Below are positions 17,249 through 26,417 of a stretch of 64,000 nucleotides of DNA, in pieces; within the stretch, counting starts at the first letter, position 1, and the number at the start of each line of letters is the position of its first letter. The stretch lies in NCBI RefSeq assembly GCF_900112355.1, contig NZ_FOLM01000003.1, positions 459,496-523,495 on the forward strand, written 5' to 3'. The notes below the pieces were generated by a model. The model had not been told where the DNA came from. It saw nothing but the letters and a program-made list of their open reading frames with translations, and ran no database searches. The stretch is from Streptomyces aidingensis (GTDB lineage: Bacteria; Actinomycetota; Actinomycetes; Streptomycetales; Streptomycetaceae). Position numbers and translations under genes: made by a program.

Positions 17249-17622
17249 GGCGTGCCGCCGTCGTCGTCCGGCCGCACCCGCCACTGCGCCCCGCAGCCCC
17301 GGAAGGCCACCTCGGCCGGCTGCTCCGGATGCGCGTATCCGCACTCGCAGAACAGCACCTCGGTCTCCAGCAGATCCGGCTCCGCCTCGGCCTCCCGGGC
17401 CTCCCGGCGCCGGCCGAACCTGCCGAGCAGCCCCTTCGTCCCGGCCCCGGGCGCCCCGCGCGGAATCCGCGTCACCGACCGCCCCAGGCACCCGGGGCAG
17501 GTCCCCTCCAGCACCACGCTGCGCCCGTCCGGACCGCTCCGCTGGCGGAAGTCCCCCGCGACCTCGCCCAGATCCCGCTCCGCATACCGCTCCTCGAAGC
17601 GGTGCCCGCCGCCCTCACTCAC
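17245..17622 (-). CDS. Zinc-ribbon-like small protein, second gene of the caspase/Hsp90 operon
   Basis: 125 residues starting at GTG 17620-17622, which overlaps the end of the 1668-residue gene by 8 bases; a longer frame upstream is a shadow. Cysteines are arranged as CPGC near residue 40, then CECGY and CGAQW near the C-terminus, a spacing that could bind one zinc. A basic central segment (GLLGRFGRRREAREAEAE) lies between. The fold looks like a zinc ribbon or treble-clef adaptor. No known family was identified. The overlaps on both sides argue that it works with its neighbours. Confidence 0.7.
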   Translation of the reverse strand: MSEGGGHRFEERYAERDLGEVAGDFRQRSGPDGRSVVLEGTCPGCLGRSVTRIPRGAPGAGTKGLLGRFGRRREAREAEAEPDLLETEVLFCECGYAHPEQPAEVAFRGCGAQWRVRPDDDGGTP

Positions 17623-20600
17623 CGCCCGGCCCCTCCGAAAGATCCAGCCCGAACATCCCCGCATACCGCCCCAGCCGCTCCCACACCCACTCCTCGCTCT
17701 CCCCGACCCCGCGCGCGGCATGCGCCACATGCGTCCGGCTCACCCGGCCGGCGATCGCGGGCAGCTTCCCGTCCAGATACACCGCCAGAATCGCCAGATC
17801 CTGCCAGCACGGCAGCACATCCGGCGCGCACGGCACCCGGGCCCCGGGGCCGAGCGGCACATACGGCTCCAGCCGCCGCCAGGTGCGGCACACCGGCTCA
17901 CCCAGCCGCCCGGCGATGCTCACCACATCCAGCGGGACCAGCGGCTCGTCGCTGCCCGAAACCCGGTGCTCGCCCTCCAGGGCCAGAACATCCGCCGGTT
18001 CCGGGATCTCCTCGGGCAGCGCCGCCAGCGCGGTCTCGTCCGCGTCGGGCAGCAGCGCCCCCAGTGCCCGCAGGGGAGCCAGCCGCTCGTATGCCTGCCG
18101 CACGCCGACCCGCCGCGACCGCGCATACCGCACCAGGGCAGCGGGAGTGACCTCGCGCCAGCCGACGCGCTCCGAACGGAGATCGACACCGGAGAGCAGC
18201 AGCCGGACCTCGGACCGAGAGGCCCGGTAGCCGGCAAGCCGGCGGGGCAGCTCCGGGAGGGGAAAGCCGTGCGTCTCCGAGGCCGGACGCATCAGATCCC
18301 AGACGGCTGCGAGCGGTTCGTTCAATGCCTCACCGGCGGCCAGCAGGACTGCGGATGTGGGCAGTTGCCGGGGGAAGACCGGTTCACCTCGGAAGTCGGC
18401 GTCCAGGATGGTGCGGACGTCGGAGGGCAGAGCGTCCCAGTCGCGGAGAACGCCGAGGTGCGGTGTGATCTCCAGACCGGCTCTCGACAGTTCGTCCGCC
18501 ATATCCGCCAGGCGGGCAGGGCTGGTGTCCGGTGGCCGGTGCAGGGACAGAGTAAACATGTCGAGTCCGGGCTCCGGTTTCCCGTTCCACCGGTAGATCT
18601 TGTCCAGCAGATCCGCGGTGTCCAGGCTGGGGACGAGATCGGTCTCGGTGCCGCCCGCTCCTGCCCGGGGCTGGTAGACGAGGGAGAGTTCTTGGCACCG
18701 GGCGACGAGTTGCTGCTCCGCCGCCGCCAGGGACAGCCGCCGTCTTGCGGCCAGTGACACCGTGGCCGCCCACCGGACCGCGTACTGTTGACCGGTGGTC
18801 CCCCAACAGTAGACGCGCAGCAGGTCATACAGGTCCTCGTCCAGGCGTTGCCACTCCTCGCAGGTTTCCGGGGACCGGAGCCTCAGGCCCAGCCATTCGA
18901 AACTCCGCAGGCTTTCGATCACCCGCTGATGGTCGTTGTGGGACTGGGAGCTGAGGAGACGGACCCGCCAGGGGGGAATGCTTCCTTTTGTCGCGTCCGC
19001 GGTGAACAGGAGATGGATGTCCTCGTCGGTGCAGATGTAGTCCCTGTGGTGGGGCGGTACCTCGGGAAGTGGCGTACCGGGGGGCAGCGCGGAATACCGG
19101 CCGCATCTGCTGACCACCTTGCCCAGGGGGAGCTGCAGTTCACGGGAAGCCACCGCGATACCGAGAAGGTCTTCGCGCAGAACCGGAGAATGCCACATGG
19201 GATCGTTCCGCCGGACTCCGCACAGAGCGCGGGTGAGTGTCCACTCGTCCCGGTCGGGCACCCGGGGGAGTGGCGTACCCGTGTGGCGCGGCGGAGCAAG
19301 CGCCGGATGCGCGATCCGCATCCGGCGGGCGCTTCTCAGTACCTCCTCCACCGTGAGTCCCACGGTGTGGGCCCAGGCGACCGCCGGGCGCCAGTCACTT
19401 GCGATGTCCAGGCTCAGTTCGTCCTCACCCGGGTACGGGACGGGATAGCCCGTCAGCGCAGCCGGGGCCGGGTCGCGGCCGGCGGGGAGCTCCATTGCGG
19501 CCCGCCGCCATGCCGTCAGACTGGTGAGGGCCTCCTCGGGGTAGGGGGGGTACCCGAAGAGCTCGCCCGGAAGATCCTCGGAATCGTCGTTATGCGTCAC
19601 CCGGACGCTTCTGGGCGTCCCGTGCCACGTACTGTCGTGCAGGGCGGCGTCCTGGGCCAGCCAGCCGACCCGGTCTAGGTCCAGTTCCCGGCGGCCGTGC
19701 GACAGGGGCACCCGGAGTCCGCGGCCGGACAGCGCGGGCCAGATCGTCCGGGCGGTGTGCAGGCTGTCCCGTTGCAGCTCCCAGAGCCAGGACATCGTCA
19801 GGCCCGGCCATCCGGGCAGGACATCGGCCGCTTGCCGCAGGATGCCGTCGGCCCATCCGCGGTCCCAGTCCTGGAGCTTGTTGCGGTCCACGCTCAGTCG
19901 GCCGGCCTGGGGGCCGGTGAGGTTGAGGACATAACCGAAGGGCTTCCTGTCCGTGGCGATGCCGTCGCACAGGAGGGCGCCCTTGCCCTCGGTCCACCAC
20001 AGCGTCCCGGGAACGGCCTCCTGGGATCGCGCCGGGTACTCCACCGGTCCGTGTTCCAGTCTGCCCGGGGACCACCGGACGGGACTGCCGGTGCCGGTGC
20101 CGGCCGTCAGGCGGAATTCGCTGACGGCGACAAGATCCCGCAGGGTGCGGGCACAGGAGAGGCCGGCCAGCTCCGGGTCGTCCCGCAGGTAGAGGCGGAC
20201 CCGGGTGCCGCCCTCGGCCAGGGCGTCTCCGGAGTCGTCCGGCTGCCGGACGATCCGGAAGAGGCTGCCGCTGCTGGGAATGTCGACGCGCCAGGCGTGC
20301 CGGGCCGCGACGCCCCCCGGTGTCACCTCCCGGGTGACGATGGTCATCTCCCGGGCCAGCATGAAGTAGCTGAACACGCCGATTCCAAAACGGCTGTTCG
20401 GATACAGGCGCAGGGTGGGGTCATGGCGGAGCCAGCGGGCCTGCTCCCGGCGGAAGGCCCGGGACTGCTCGAAGCGGGAACCGGCCTTGGTGAAGGTGTT
20501 CTTGAGCTGCTCCAGGCCCATCCCGACGCCATTGTCCCGGCATTCGACGTACCGGCCGCGTCCGTCCTCGCCCTGGGTGAAGGTGATCCGGCCCTCCCAG

Positions 20601-22621
20601 GGCATCTGCTGTCCCCTGGACCGCAGATAGGCGCACCGCATCGCCCGGTAGCGGCAGGCGTCCAGGGCGTTCTGATACATCTCGCGCAGCGCCAGCGCGG
20701 GATCGCCGTAGAGCTGACGGCCCATCAGCAGTTCTCGCACCTCGGTGTGGGCCAGCCGGAAACGCAGCAGGGGAACCTCGTAGGCGACCGCGTTGTCCTG
20801 TTGCCGCGGCCGGAGTCCGCGGGCCGTCACCCGGGCCGGCAGCGCCGCCAGCAGCGCGGCCTGCTTGCCGGGGAGGGAGGAGCCGGCCTCGGCGCGCAGG
20901 GTGGCGGAGAGCCGGTCCGCCCGCTCGGTGATGTCGGACAGTGCCGCGTGCAGGGCCTCGTGCGGGCACAGCAGATGCAGATGGAGTCCCTCGCCGTCCC
21001 GCTCCCAGTGCAGGGAGGTGCCCAGCAGCCGCAGCACATCGCCGGGCACCACCGGCACCGAGACCGCCAGATGCTCGGCGACGATGTCCGGCAGGGTACG
21101 GGCGTCGGCCGCCAGCACGGCCGCCAGGCGCAGCAGCGCGCGCAGCGGGCGTTCGCGGAAGACCTGAGTGCCCTCGGCGAGCCGGACGGAGCCATGCTGC
21201 CGGGTGCCATCGGGATCGGTGTCCGGAACGGCGTCCACCGCGAGCGCCAGTGCGGCCAGCAGACCGGCCAGCTCTTCGTTCCGCCCGCTGCCCTCCGCGT
21301 CCTCGCCGAGCAGGTCCCGGGCCAGTGTCCGGGCGGCCGTGGCGGGGACCGGGCTCTCGTCGATGTCCAGGCATTCCGCGATCCAGCGGTGCACCAGCCA
21401 CAGGGCCACCTGCTGCGCTTCCCCGGTGCGGCCCCGCGCCCGCGCGGCGGCGAGCTTGCGGGCGAGGGTCGGGTGGTTGCCGTGCACCTGCTCCAGATGG
21501 GCGCGGCGGGCGGTGGGTTGTGGCTGCCGCTCCACGGCGAGCGGTTCGCATTCGGCGGCCTGGCCCAGGCGTTCGGCCCAGGCGGCCTCCCGGAGGAAGG
21601 GCGCCGCGATGAGCGCGGCGGCCTCGACGGGGGAGAGGCAGGCGTCCGGCGGCAGCAGCAGGGGAAGGGTCCGGGTCAGCAGGCGGACCGGGAAGGCGTC
21701 GTCGGCCCAGGGGTCGGCGGCGGGGAGCCTGCCCTGCGCCTGGTGCACCCGGCGGGCGGTGTCGTCGGCCAGTGAGAGCAGGGCCTGCCGGAGCCGTCCG
21801 GCCGCCGGGCCCCCGCCGGGCTCCACCCGTTCCCACAGCGGAGTGCCGTTGACGGCCTCGCGCCACTTCTCCAGCAGTTTGCGGCCGGTGCAGATCCGGG
21901 CGTCCTTGGTCTCCGGCTCCCGGTCGGGGGCGTAGCGGATCGAGACGTCCTGCTCCAGAGCGTGCTGCCGGGCCTCGCGGGCGGTACGGGCTGCGGCGGC
22001 TGCGTAGACCTCCTGGACGGTGCGGGCGGCGGAGAGCGGGTCGAGTGCGGCGGCGAGGCCGCGGGTGAAGAAGCTGCCCTCGTCGGTGTGGCCGCAGCGC
22101 TGGCCGGGGCGGCAGCCGACCAGCACGGCGAACCGGCTGTGCGGCGGGCCGGTCAGGGTGCTGTTGCCGAAGGCGGCGGCCTCGGTGCCCGGCGGGCTGT
22201 TGCGGCAGGCGTCGACCAGCCACAGCACGGTCCCGGCCCGGCAGTCGGCCAGGTACGGGCCGATGTCGGCGGGCAGCAGGGTGTCGCGGTAGGGAAGCTT
22301 CCAGTCGCCGTCCTCCGGGGCGCGGGCGTCGGCCGGGACCAGGTAGTCGGTGCCGTGCAGGCGCAGGCCGTGGCCGGAGAAGTACAGCAGCAGGGTGCTG
22401 CCGGGCGGGGCGTCGCGGGAGGTCTCGTGGATGCGGGTGCCGATCGCCGAGCGTCCGGCCTCGGGGCCGGTGAGGATCTCCACCTCGTAGCCGGAGCCCT
22501 CCAGGGCCTTGCGCAGGGCGGTGAGGTCGGCCTTGACGGCCTTGTCGAGGGGACCGAAGGCGGCGCGGGCCCGCGGGGCGTCGGGAATGCCGATGAGGAG
22601 TGCCTTGCGGTGTGCCGACAT
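17615..22621 (-). CDS. Caspase-like peptidase fused to an Hsp90/GHKL ATPase and C-terminal winged-helix-like array
   Basis: 1668 residues. Residues 1-240 are a C14 caspase-like domain with catalytic His84 in LLLYFSGHG and Cys139 in LWLVDACRN. Residues about 370-480 (HLEQVHGNHP and following helices) resemble the HD-like region of Hsp90-linked conflict proteins. Residues about 615-790 form a GHKL ATPase close to Hsp90: N-box LREMYQNALDACR (about 644), G1 DNGVGMG (about 699), then KAGSRF and G2 SRFGIGVFSYFMLA (about 745). From about 1090 to the end, at least five segments share a pattern of helix then Val/Leu-x-x-RL-x-x-LGL-P, for example LPLGKVVSRCGRYSALP, RVGVRQAYERLAPLRALGALLP and EEWVWERLGRYAGMFGLDL, consistent with degenerate winged-helix repeats. 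All key catalytic residues appear present. Function is inferred: an ATPase-sensor that controls a suicide or processing protease, as predicted for caspase conflict systems of multicellular bacteria. Confidence 0.85.
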   Translation of the reverse strand: MSAHRKALLIGIPDAPRARAAFGPLDKAVKADLTALRKALEGSGYEVEILTGPEAGRSAIGTRIHETSRDAPPGSTLLLYFSGHGLRLHGTDYLVPADARAPEDGDWKLPYRDTLLPADIGPYLADCRAGTVLWLVDACRNSPPGTEAAAFGNSTLTGPPHSRFAVLVGCRPGQRCGHTDEGSFFTRGLAAALDPLSAARTVQEVYAAAAARTAREARQHALEQDVSIRYAPDREPETKDARICTGRKLLEKWREAVNGTPLWERVEPGGGPAAGRLRQALLSLADDTARRVHQAQGRLPAADPWADDAFPVRLLTRTLPLLLPPDACLSPVEAAALIAAPFLREAAWAERLGQAAECEPLAVERQPQPTARRAHLEQVHGNHPTLARKLAAARARGRTGEAQQVALWLVHRWIAECLDIDESPVPATAARTLARDLLGEDAEGSGRNEELAGLLAALALAVDAVPDTDPDGTRQHGSVRLAEGTQVFRERPLRALLRLAAVLAADARTLPDIVAEHLAVSVPVVPGDVLRLLGTSLHWERDGEGLHLHLLCPHEALHAALSDITERADRLSATLRAEAGSSLPGKQAALLAALPARVTARGLRPRQQDNAVAYEVPLLRFRLAHTEVRELLMGRQLYGDPALALREMYQNALDACRYRAMRCAYLRSRGQQMPWEGRITFTQGEDGRGRYVECRDNGVGMGLEQLKNTFTKAGSRFEQSRAFRREQARWLRHDPTLRLYPNSRFGIGVFSYFMLAREMTIVTREVTPGGVAARHAWRVDIPSSGSLFRIVRQPDDSGDALAEGGTRVRLYLRDDPELAGLSCARTLRDLVAVSEFRLTAGTGTGSPVRWSPGRLEHGPVEYPARSQEAVPGTLWWTEGKGALLCDGIATDRKPFGYVLNLTGPQAGRLSVDRNKLQDWDRGWADGILRQAADVLPGWPGLTMSWLWELQRDSLHTARTIWPALSGRGLRVPLSHGRRELDLDRVGWLAQDAALHDSTWHGTPRSVRVTHNDDSEDLPGELFGYPPYPEEALTSLTAWRRAAMELPAGRDPAPAALTGYPVPYPGEDELSLDIASDWRPAVAWAHTVGLTVEEVLRSARRMRIAHPALAPPRHTGTPLPRVPDRDEWTLTRALCGVRRNDPMWHSPVLREDLLGIAVASRELQLPLGKVVSRCGRYSALPPGTPLPEVPPHHRDYICTDEDIHLLFTADATKGSIPPWRVRLLSSQSHNDHQRVIESLRSFEWLGLRLRSPETCEEWQRLDEDLYDLLRVYCWGTTGQQYAVRWAATVSLAARRRLSLAAAEQQLVARCQELSLVYQPRAGAGGTETDLVPSLDTADLLDKIYRWNGKPEPGLDMFTLSLHRPPDTSPARLADMADELSRAGLEITPHLGVLRDWDALPSDVRTILDADFRGEPVFPRQLPTSAVLLAAGEALNEPLAAVWDLMRPASETHGFPLPELPRRLAGYRASRSEVRLLLSGVDLRSERVGWREVTPAALVRYARSRRVGVRQAYERLAPLRALGALLPDADETALAALPEEIPEPADVLALEGEHRVSGSDEPLVPLDVVSIAGRLGEPVCRTWRRLEPYVPLGPGARVPCAPDVLPCWQDLAILAVYLDGKLPAIAGRVSRTHVAHAARGVGESEEWVWERLGRYAGMFGLDLSEGPGGE

Positions 22622-22700
22622 TGCGCCCGTCCCCCTGATCTCCCCGGTCCCCGTGGTGGCGGGACCATCATGGCAGTCGGGCGGGGGGCCCGGGGCCGGA

Positions 22701-23294
22701 TCAGGGCCCGGGGCGCAGGCTGTTGAGGATCAGGGCGCGGAGGGCGGCGAAGTCGGCGTCGGCCCCGGGGGCGGACCAGTGGGCGGCGTAGGCCGGGTCG
22801 TGGAAGCGGGCGCTGGCGTGGAAGACCGCGCGGGCGGAGACGACCGGGTCCTCGTCGGGAAGGGAGAACGCGCCCGCGTCCCGGCCGTCGGCCAGGACGC
22901 GGGCGAGCTGGGCGACGAGGGTGGCGATGTGCCGCTCGACCGTCTCGCTGGCCTCGCCGGCCAGGACCAGATAGGTGGCGAAGAGTTCCGGGTCGCGGCC
23001 GGCCTTGCGGCGCTTGAACGCGAAGAGGGTCTCCAGCCAGCGGGAGAGACGTTCGTCCGCCGGGCCGGGCTCGCCGGCGATGGCGTCCAGGGTGCCGGTC
23101 TCCTGGTCCAGCCAGCGCTCGGTGACGGCCTCGCGCAGCGCCGTCTTGCTGGGGAAGTGCCGGTAGACGCTGCCGTGGGTGACCCCGAGCGCCCGTGCCA
23201 CGTCCACCACCGTCGCCTTGGCCGGGCCGAACCGGCGCAGCACGTCCTCGGTCGCCTCCAGGATGCGGGCGGGGGTCAGGGGCTCCTCGGGCAT
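22701..23294 (-). CDS. TetR-family regulator
   Basis: 197 residues. The N-terminal HTH is RILEATEDVLRRFGPAKATVVDVARALGVTHGSVYRHFPSKTAL in character, with VYRHFPSK the usual recognition-helix end; the rest is an all-helical ligand domain. It follows the aldo/keto reductase gene by 20 bases on the same strand, so the pair is probably one operon. The 30-base inverted repeat at 24454-24483 upstream of the reductase is the likely operator, giving autoregulation. The inducer is unknown. The next gene on the strand, the caspase/Hsp90 protein, starts 79 bases further on. Confidence 0.92.
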   Translation of the reverse strand: MPEEPLTPARILEATEDVLRRFGPAKATVVDVARALGVTHGSVYRHFPSKTALREAVTERWLDQETGTLDAIAGEPGPADERLSRWLETLFAFKRRKAGRDPELFATYLVLAGEASETVERHIATLVAQLARVLADGRDAGAFSLPDEDPVVSARAVFHASARFHDPAYAAHWSAPGADADFAALRALILNSLRPGP

Positions 23295-23313
23295 GCTGCG
23301 CGGCTCTCCTCAC

Positions 23314-24402
23314 TCAGGGCGTTCCGGGGCGGGGCCGGCGCCGTTCGCTGTCGAGGTGGGCCATCTGGGCGGCCGGATAGCGCTCGCCGGAGGCGGCACC
23401 GGCCGGGACGGCCTGTTCGACGGCTGCCAGGCCGTCCGGCCCGAGCCTAGCGCCGAGCGCGCCGAGCGCCTCGGTCAGCCGGTCCCGCCGGCGGGCGCCG
23501 ATCAGCGGGACGATGTCCTCGCCCTGCGCCAGTACCCAGGCGATGGCGGTCTGTGCCACGGTCAGGCCGAGGTCGGCGGCCACCGCGCGCAGCGACTCCA
23601 CGAGCGCGAGATTGCGGGTCAGGTGCTCGCCGCCGAAGCGCGGGGAGAGCGCCCGGAAGTCGTCGGGGGAGAGCCGGCGGCCGGCCGACCAGTGACCGCT
23701 GATCAGGCCCCGGGAGAGCACCCCGTAGGCGGTGACGGCGATGCCCAGTTCGCGGCAGACCGGCAGGATCTCGTCCTCGATGCCCCGGGAGATCAGCGAG
23801 TACTCGATCTGCACATCGGCGACCGGGGCCACCGCCGCCGCCCGGCGGATGGTTTCCGGGCCCGCCTCGGACAGGCCGATATGGCGGACGTATCCGGCCT
23901 GGACGGCCTCCGCGATCGCCCCGACGGTCTCCTCGATCGGCACCTGCGGGTCCACCCGGGACAGCCGGTAGATGTCGATGTGGCCGGTGCCCAGCCGCTG
24001 GAGCGAGTGGGCAAGGAAGTTCTTGACGGCGGCCGGCCGGCCGTCGTAGCCGAGCCAGGCGCCGTCCGGGGCGCGCAGCGCGCCGAACTTGACGCTGACC
24101 AGGGCCCGCTCCCGGGCGGCGGACGGCGCGGTGCGCAGCGCCTCGGCGATCAGCAGCTCGTTGTGGCCCATGCCGTAGAAGTCGCCGGTGTCCAGCAGGG
24201 TGATCCCGGCGTCCAGGGCGGCGTGCACGGTGGCGAGGGATTCGGCGCGGTCGGCCTCGCCGTAGAGGGCGGACATGCCCATGCAGCCGAGGCCGAGGGC
24301 GGAGACCCCGGGGCCGGTGGCGCCGAGCCTGCGGACCGGCAGGGGAGTGGTGGGCCGAGTGGACGGCGCGGGGGACGTCGCAGCGGACGGCTGAGTGGGC
24401 AC
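23314..24402 (-). CDS. Aldo/keto reductase with altered catalytic tetrad
   Basis: NADPH-dependent TIM-barrel oxidoreductase, 362 residues from GTG 24402, which has GGAG six bases upstream. The ATG at 24480 lies inside the operator palindrome and would add a Cys/Pro-rich tail not expected in the family, so it was rejected. Family motifs are VRRLGATGPGVSALGLGCMGMS, LLDTGDFYGMGHNELL (catalytic Asp and Tyr) and LVSVKFGAL (Lys). Where most relatives have the tetrad His (QHRVDP) this protein reads RLSRVDPQVPIEETV, so His is replaced by Ser. Whether it is still a carbonyl reductase is open. It is transcribed with the TetR gene. Confidence 0.88.
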   Translation of the reverse strand: MPTQPSAATSPAPSTRPTTPLPVRRLGATGPGVSALGLGCMGMSALYGEADRAESLATVHAALDAGITLLDTGDFYGMGHNELLIAEALRTAPSAARERALVSVKFGALRAPDGAWLGYDGRPAAVKNFLAHSLQRLGTGHIDIYRLSRVDPQVPIEETVGAIAEAVQAGYVRHIGLSEAGPETIRRAAAVAPVADVQIEYSLISRGIEDEILPVCRELGIAVTAYGVLSRGLISGHWSAGRRLSPDDFRALSPRFGGEHLTRNLALVESLRAVAADLGLTVAQTAIAWVLAQGEDIVPLIGARRRDRLTEALGALGARLGPDGLAAVEQAVPAGAASGERYPAAQMAHLDSERRRPRPGTP

Positions 24403-24453
24403 GGAGGGCTCCGTTCGGGAGGGAACCGGGACTGTGTGACAACCATGGCATGA

Positions 24454-24483
24454 CGGATAACAGATTTCAATATCTGTCATCCG
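24454..24483. promoter_or_regulatory. Probable TetR operator upstream of the aldo/keto reductase
   Basis: Inverted repeat CGGATAACAGAT, 6-base spacer TTCAAT, ATCTGTCATCCG; 11 of 12 arm positions are complementary. It is strikingly AT-richer than its surroundings and lies 52 bases before the GTG start, in promoter position. The co-transcribed TetR protein is the natural candidate to bind it. Confidence 0.75.
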
Positions 24484-24756
24484 ATTCCCGGGGGAGCCGG
24501 GCAGGAGGGGCGGGACCTATGTCCTGTGAGCAAGGCCACCGAGCGCCACGACCGGCGGGCGGCACAGGGGAGTTGGGGAAACGGGACGGTCCCGGGGCGG
24601 CGATCTTGGTCTTCTCCGGGGAGAACGGGTCTGCCAGTGTTTCGCCTGTGCTGATGCCAGGCACCGGCCGCGGGTGGTCATCCAGGGCGCCGACCGGGCA
24701 TCTCTGCCTGCTCCTTCCCCGCTGCTGTCCGTACGCCCCCGGCACCCCCCTTCGCC
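24484..24756. other. Non-coding region between aldo/keto reductase operator and MFS gene
   Basis: Nothing convincing was recognised here: no strong gene-like frame and no clear promoter consensus. It presumably holds the promoter of the plus-strand MFS gene; the bases just before that ATG are C-rich without a Shine-Dalgarno sequence. Confidence 0.4.
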
Positions 24757-26235
24757 ATGCCTTCTCTTCTCCCCCTGCCGCGCCGCCCGCGCGCCGCCCG
24801 TTCCGCCGACCGCAATCCGTGGCGCTGTCTCCGCTCGCCGAGCATGCGCTGGTGGTCGGCGGCCAACCTGGTGTCCAATCTCGGCACCTGGATGCAGATG
24901 ACGGTGCAGAACGTCCTGGTCCTCCAGGTCACCGGATCGGCCGCGATGACCGGCCTCTCGCTCGCCGTCCAGGCCGGCCCCGGCCTGCTCTTCGGACTGC
25001 TGGGCGGCGCGGCCGTGGACGCCCTGCCGCGCAAGCTGGTCGCCGGCGTCAGCCAGGCCGCCCTGGCCATGGTCGCCTTCACCACCGCGCTGCTGGTCGC
25101 CCTCGGCGCCCTCGGCGTTCCGGCCCTGCTGGTGCTGGCCGCGGTCACCGGCCTGATCGCCACCGTGGACGGCCCGGCCTGCGCGCTGCTGGGCAACGAC
25201 CTGGTCCCGGCCAGGGACGTGCCCTCGGCCATCGCCCTCGGCTCGGCCGTGCACAGCGTCGGCCGGCTGGCCGGTACCGCGCTCGCCGGAGTCGCGGTGG
25301 TGCTCTTCGGCACCGCCGCCGCATTTGTGGCGAACGGGCTGTCGTTCCTGTTCGTCGCCGCCGTGATCCCCTTCCTGAAGCTGCTGGACCGGTCCGCGGA
25401 GGGCGAAGGGGACCCGGTGCCCGCGCCGGTCCCCGTGACCGGGCCCCGGGCCGCCGCCACACCGCACCAGATACCGAAGCCGGCGCCGCTCGGACCGCCG
25501 CGCCCCCGCACCCCCGAGAACGAGCCGCGCGCCGCCGGGCGGCCCGGGGAACCGGCGCGGGACGGCGAGCGGGCCGTCGCCGGCCCCCGGGAGGGACTGG
25601 CGTTCTTCTTCGGCCGGCCCCGGCTGGTCGCCCTTGCCCTGCTCACCGCGCTCAGCGCGGTCTTCGGCCGCAACTACTCACTGACCCTGGCCGTCCTGGT
25701 CACCGGTCCGCTGGCGGCCGGTGCCGGAGCCTTCGGCACGGTGGCCACCGCGCTGGCCGTCGGCGGCACACTCGGCGCCGTGGTCGCGGGCATGCTGCGC
25801 AAGCCCTCGGTCCGGCTGGTCGCCGGCATGGCGGCCACCGGCGCGCTGCTCCAGATCGCGGCCGGACTGAGCCCCACCCTGCTGCTGCTGACCGTGCTGG
25901 TGGTCCCCATGGCGATCGTGGAGTCGGTCTCCGACACCGCCGGCACGACCGTGCTCCAGACCGATCCGCCCGCGGCCATGCGCGGCCGGGTGCTGGGCGT
26001 GTGGCGCAGCCTGAGCACCGGCTGGGGCCTGCTCGGCCCGCTGGCCGCGGGCGGGATGATGGAACTGCTCGGTGCCCGGGCGTCGCTGGTGCTGGGCGGC
26101 GTGGTCATCGCGGCCACGGCGGGCGCGGCGGTGCTGCTGCGGGCCGGCGGGCGCAGCCCGGTCGCGCTGCCCCGGCCGCGGCTGCGGCTGCGGCCGGTGC
26201 GGGTCACCGCCCCGCAGCTCTCCCCCGCGGCCTGA
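24757..26235 (+). CDS. MFS transporter (EntS/MFS_3-like exporter)
   Basis: 492 residues with two six-helix halves. The first begins at MRWWSAANLVSNLGTWMQMTVQNVLVLQVTGSAAMTGLSL, the typical opening of MFS_3 exporters, and contains LLGGAAVDALPRKLV, the cytoplasmic loop 2-3 motif. A Pro-rich insertion of about 80 residues (about 215-295) separates the halves. The start is uncertain because ATG 24757 has no ribosome-binding site and an in-frame ATG at 24844 fits homology better. The substrate is unknown; it is not close to the siderophore genes. It stands alone, divergent from the reductase operon. Confidence 0.82.
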   Translation: MPSLLPLPRRPRAARSADRNPWRCLRSPSMRWWSAANLVSNLGTWMQMTVQNVLVLQVTGSAAMTGLSLAVQAGPGLLFGLLGGAAVDALPRKLVAGVSQAALAMVAFTTALLVALGALGVPALLVLAAVTGLIATVDGPACALLGNDLVPARDVPSAIALGSAVHSVGRLAGTALAGVAVVLFGTAAAFVANGLSFLFVAAVIPFLKLLDRSAEGEGDPVPAPVPVTGPRAAATPHQIPKPAPLGPPRPRTPENEPRAAGRPGEPARDGERAVAGPREGLAFFFGRPRLVALALLTALSAVFGRNYSLTLAVLVTGPLAAGAGAFGTVATALAVGGTLGAVVAGMLRKPSVRLVAGMAATGALLQIAAGLSPTLLLLTVLVVPMAIVESVSDTAGTTVLQTDPPAAMRGRVLGVWRSLSTGWGLLGPLAAGGMMELLGARASLVLGGVVIAATAGAAVLLRAGGRSPVALPRPRLRLRPVRVTAPQLSPAA

Positions 26236-26417
26236 GCCGCCGGCGGAGCACAACGCGGAGGGGAGCAGCGCGGCGGAGCCGGGGACGCGAGCGGCAGCGG
26301 GAGCAGAACACGGCTCCCGCGGTCCCCCCCCCCGGCCCCGCCGCGTACCTGTACGCACACAGGGAGGCAGCCGGCGCGCCAGGTGTCCGAGGGCCGGGCG
26401 GACCGCCGTCCCGGTCC

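Noticed and set aside
24403..24480. Start of the aldo/keto reductase at ATG 24480
   Set aside because: That ATG lies inside the operator palindrome; GTG 24402 has a proper ribosome-binding site and matches the family N-terminus.
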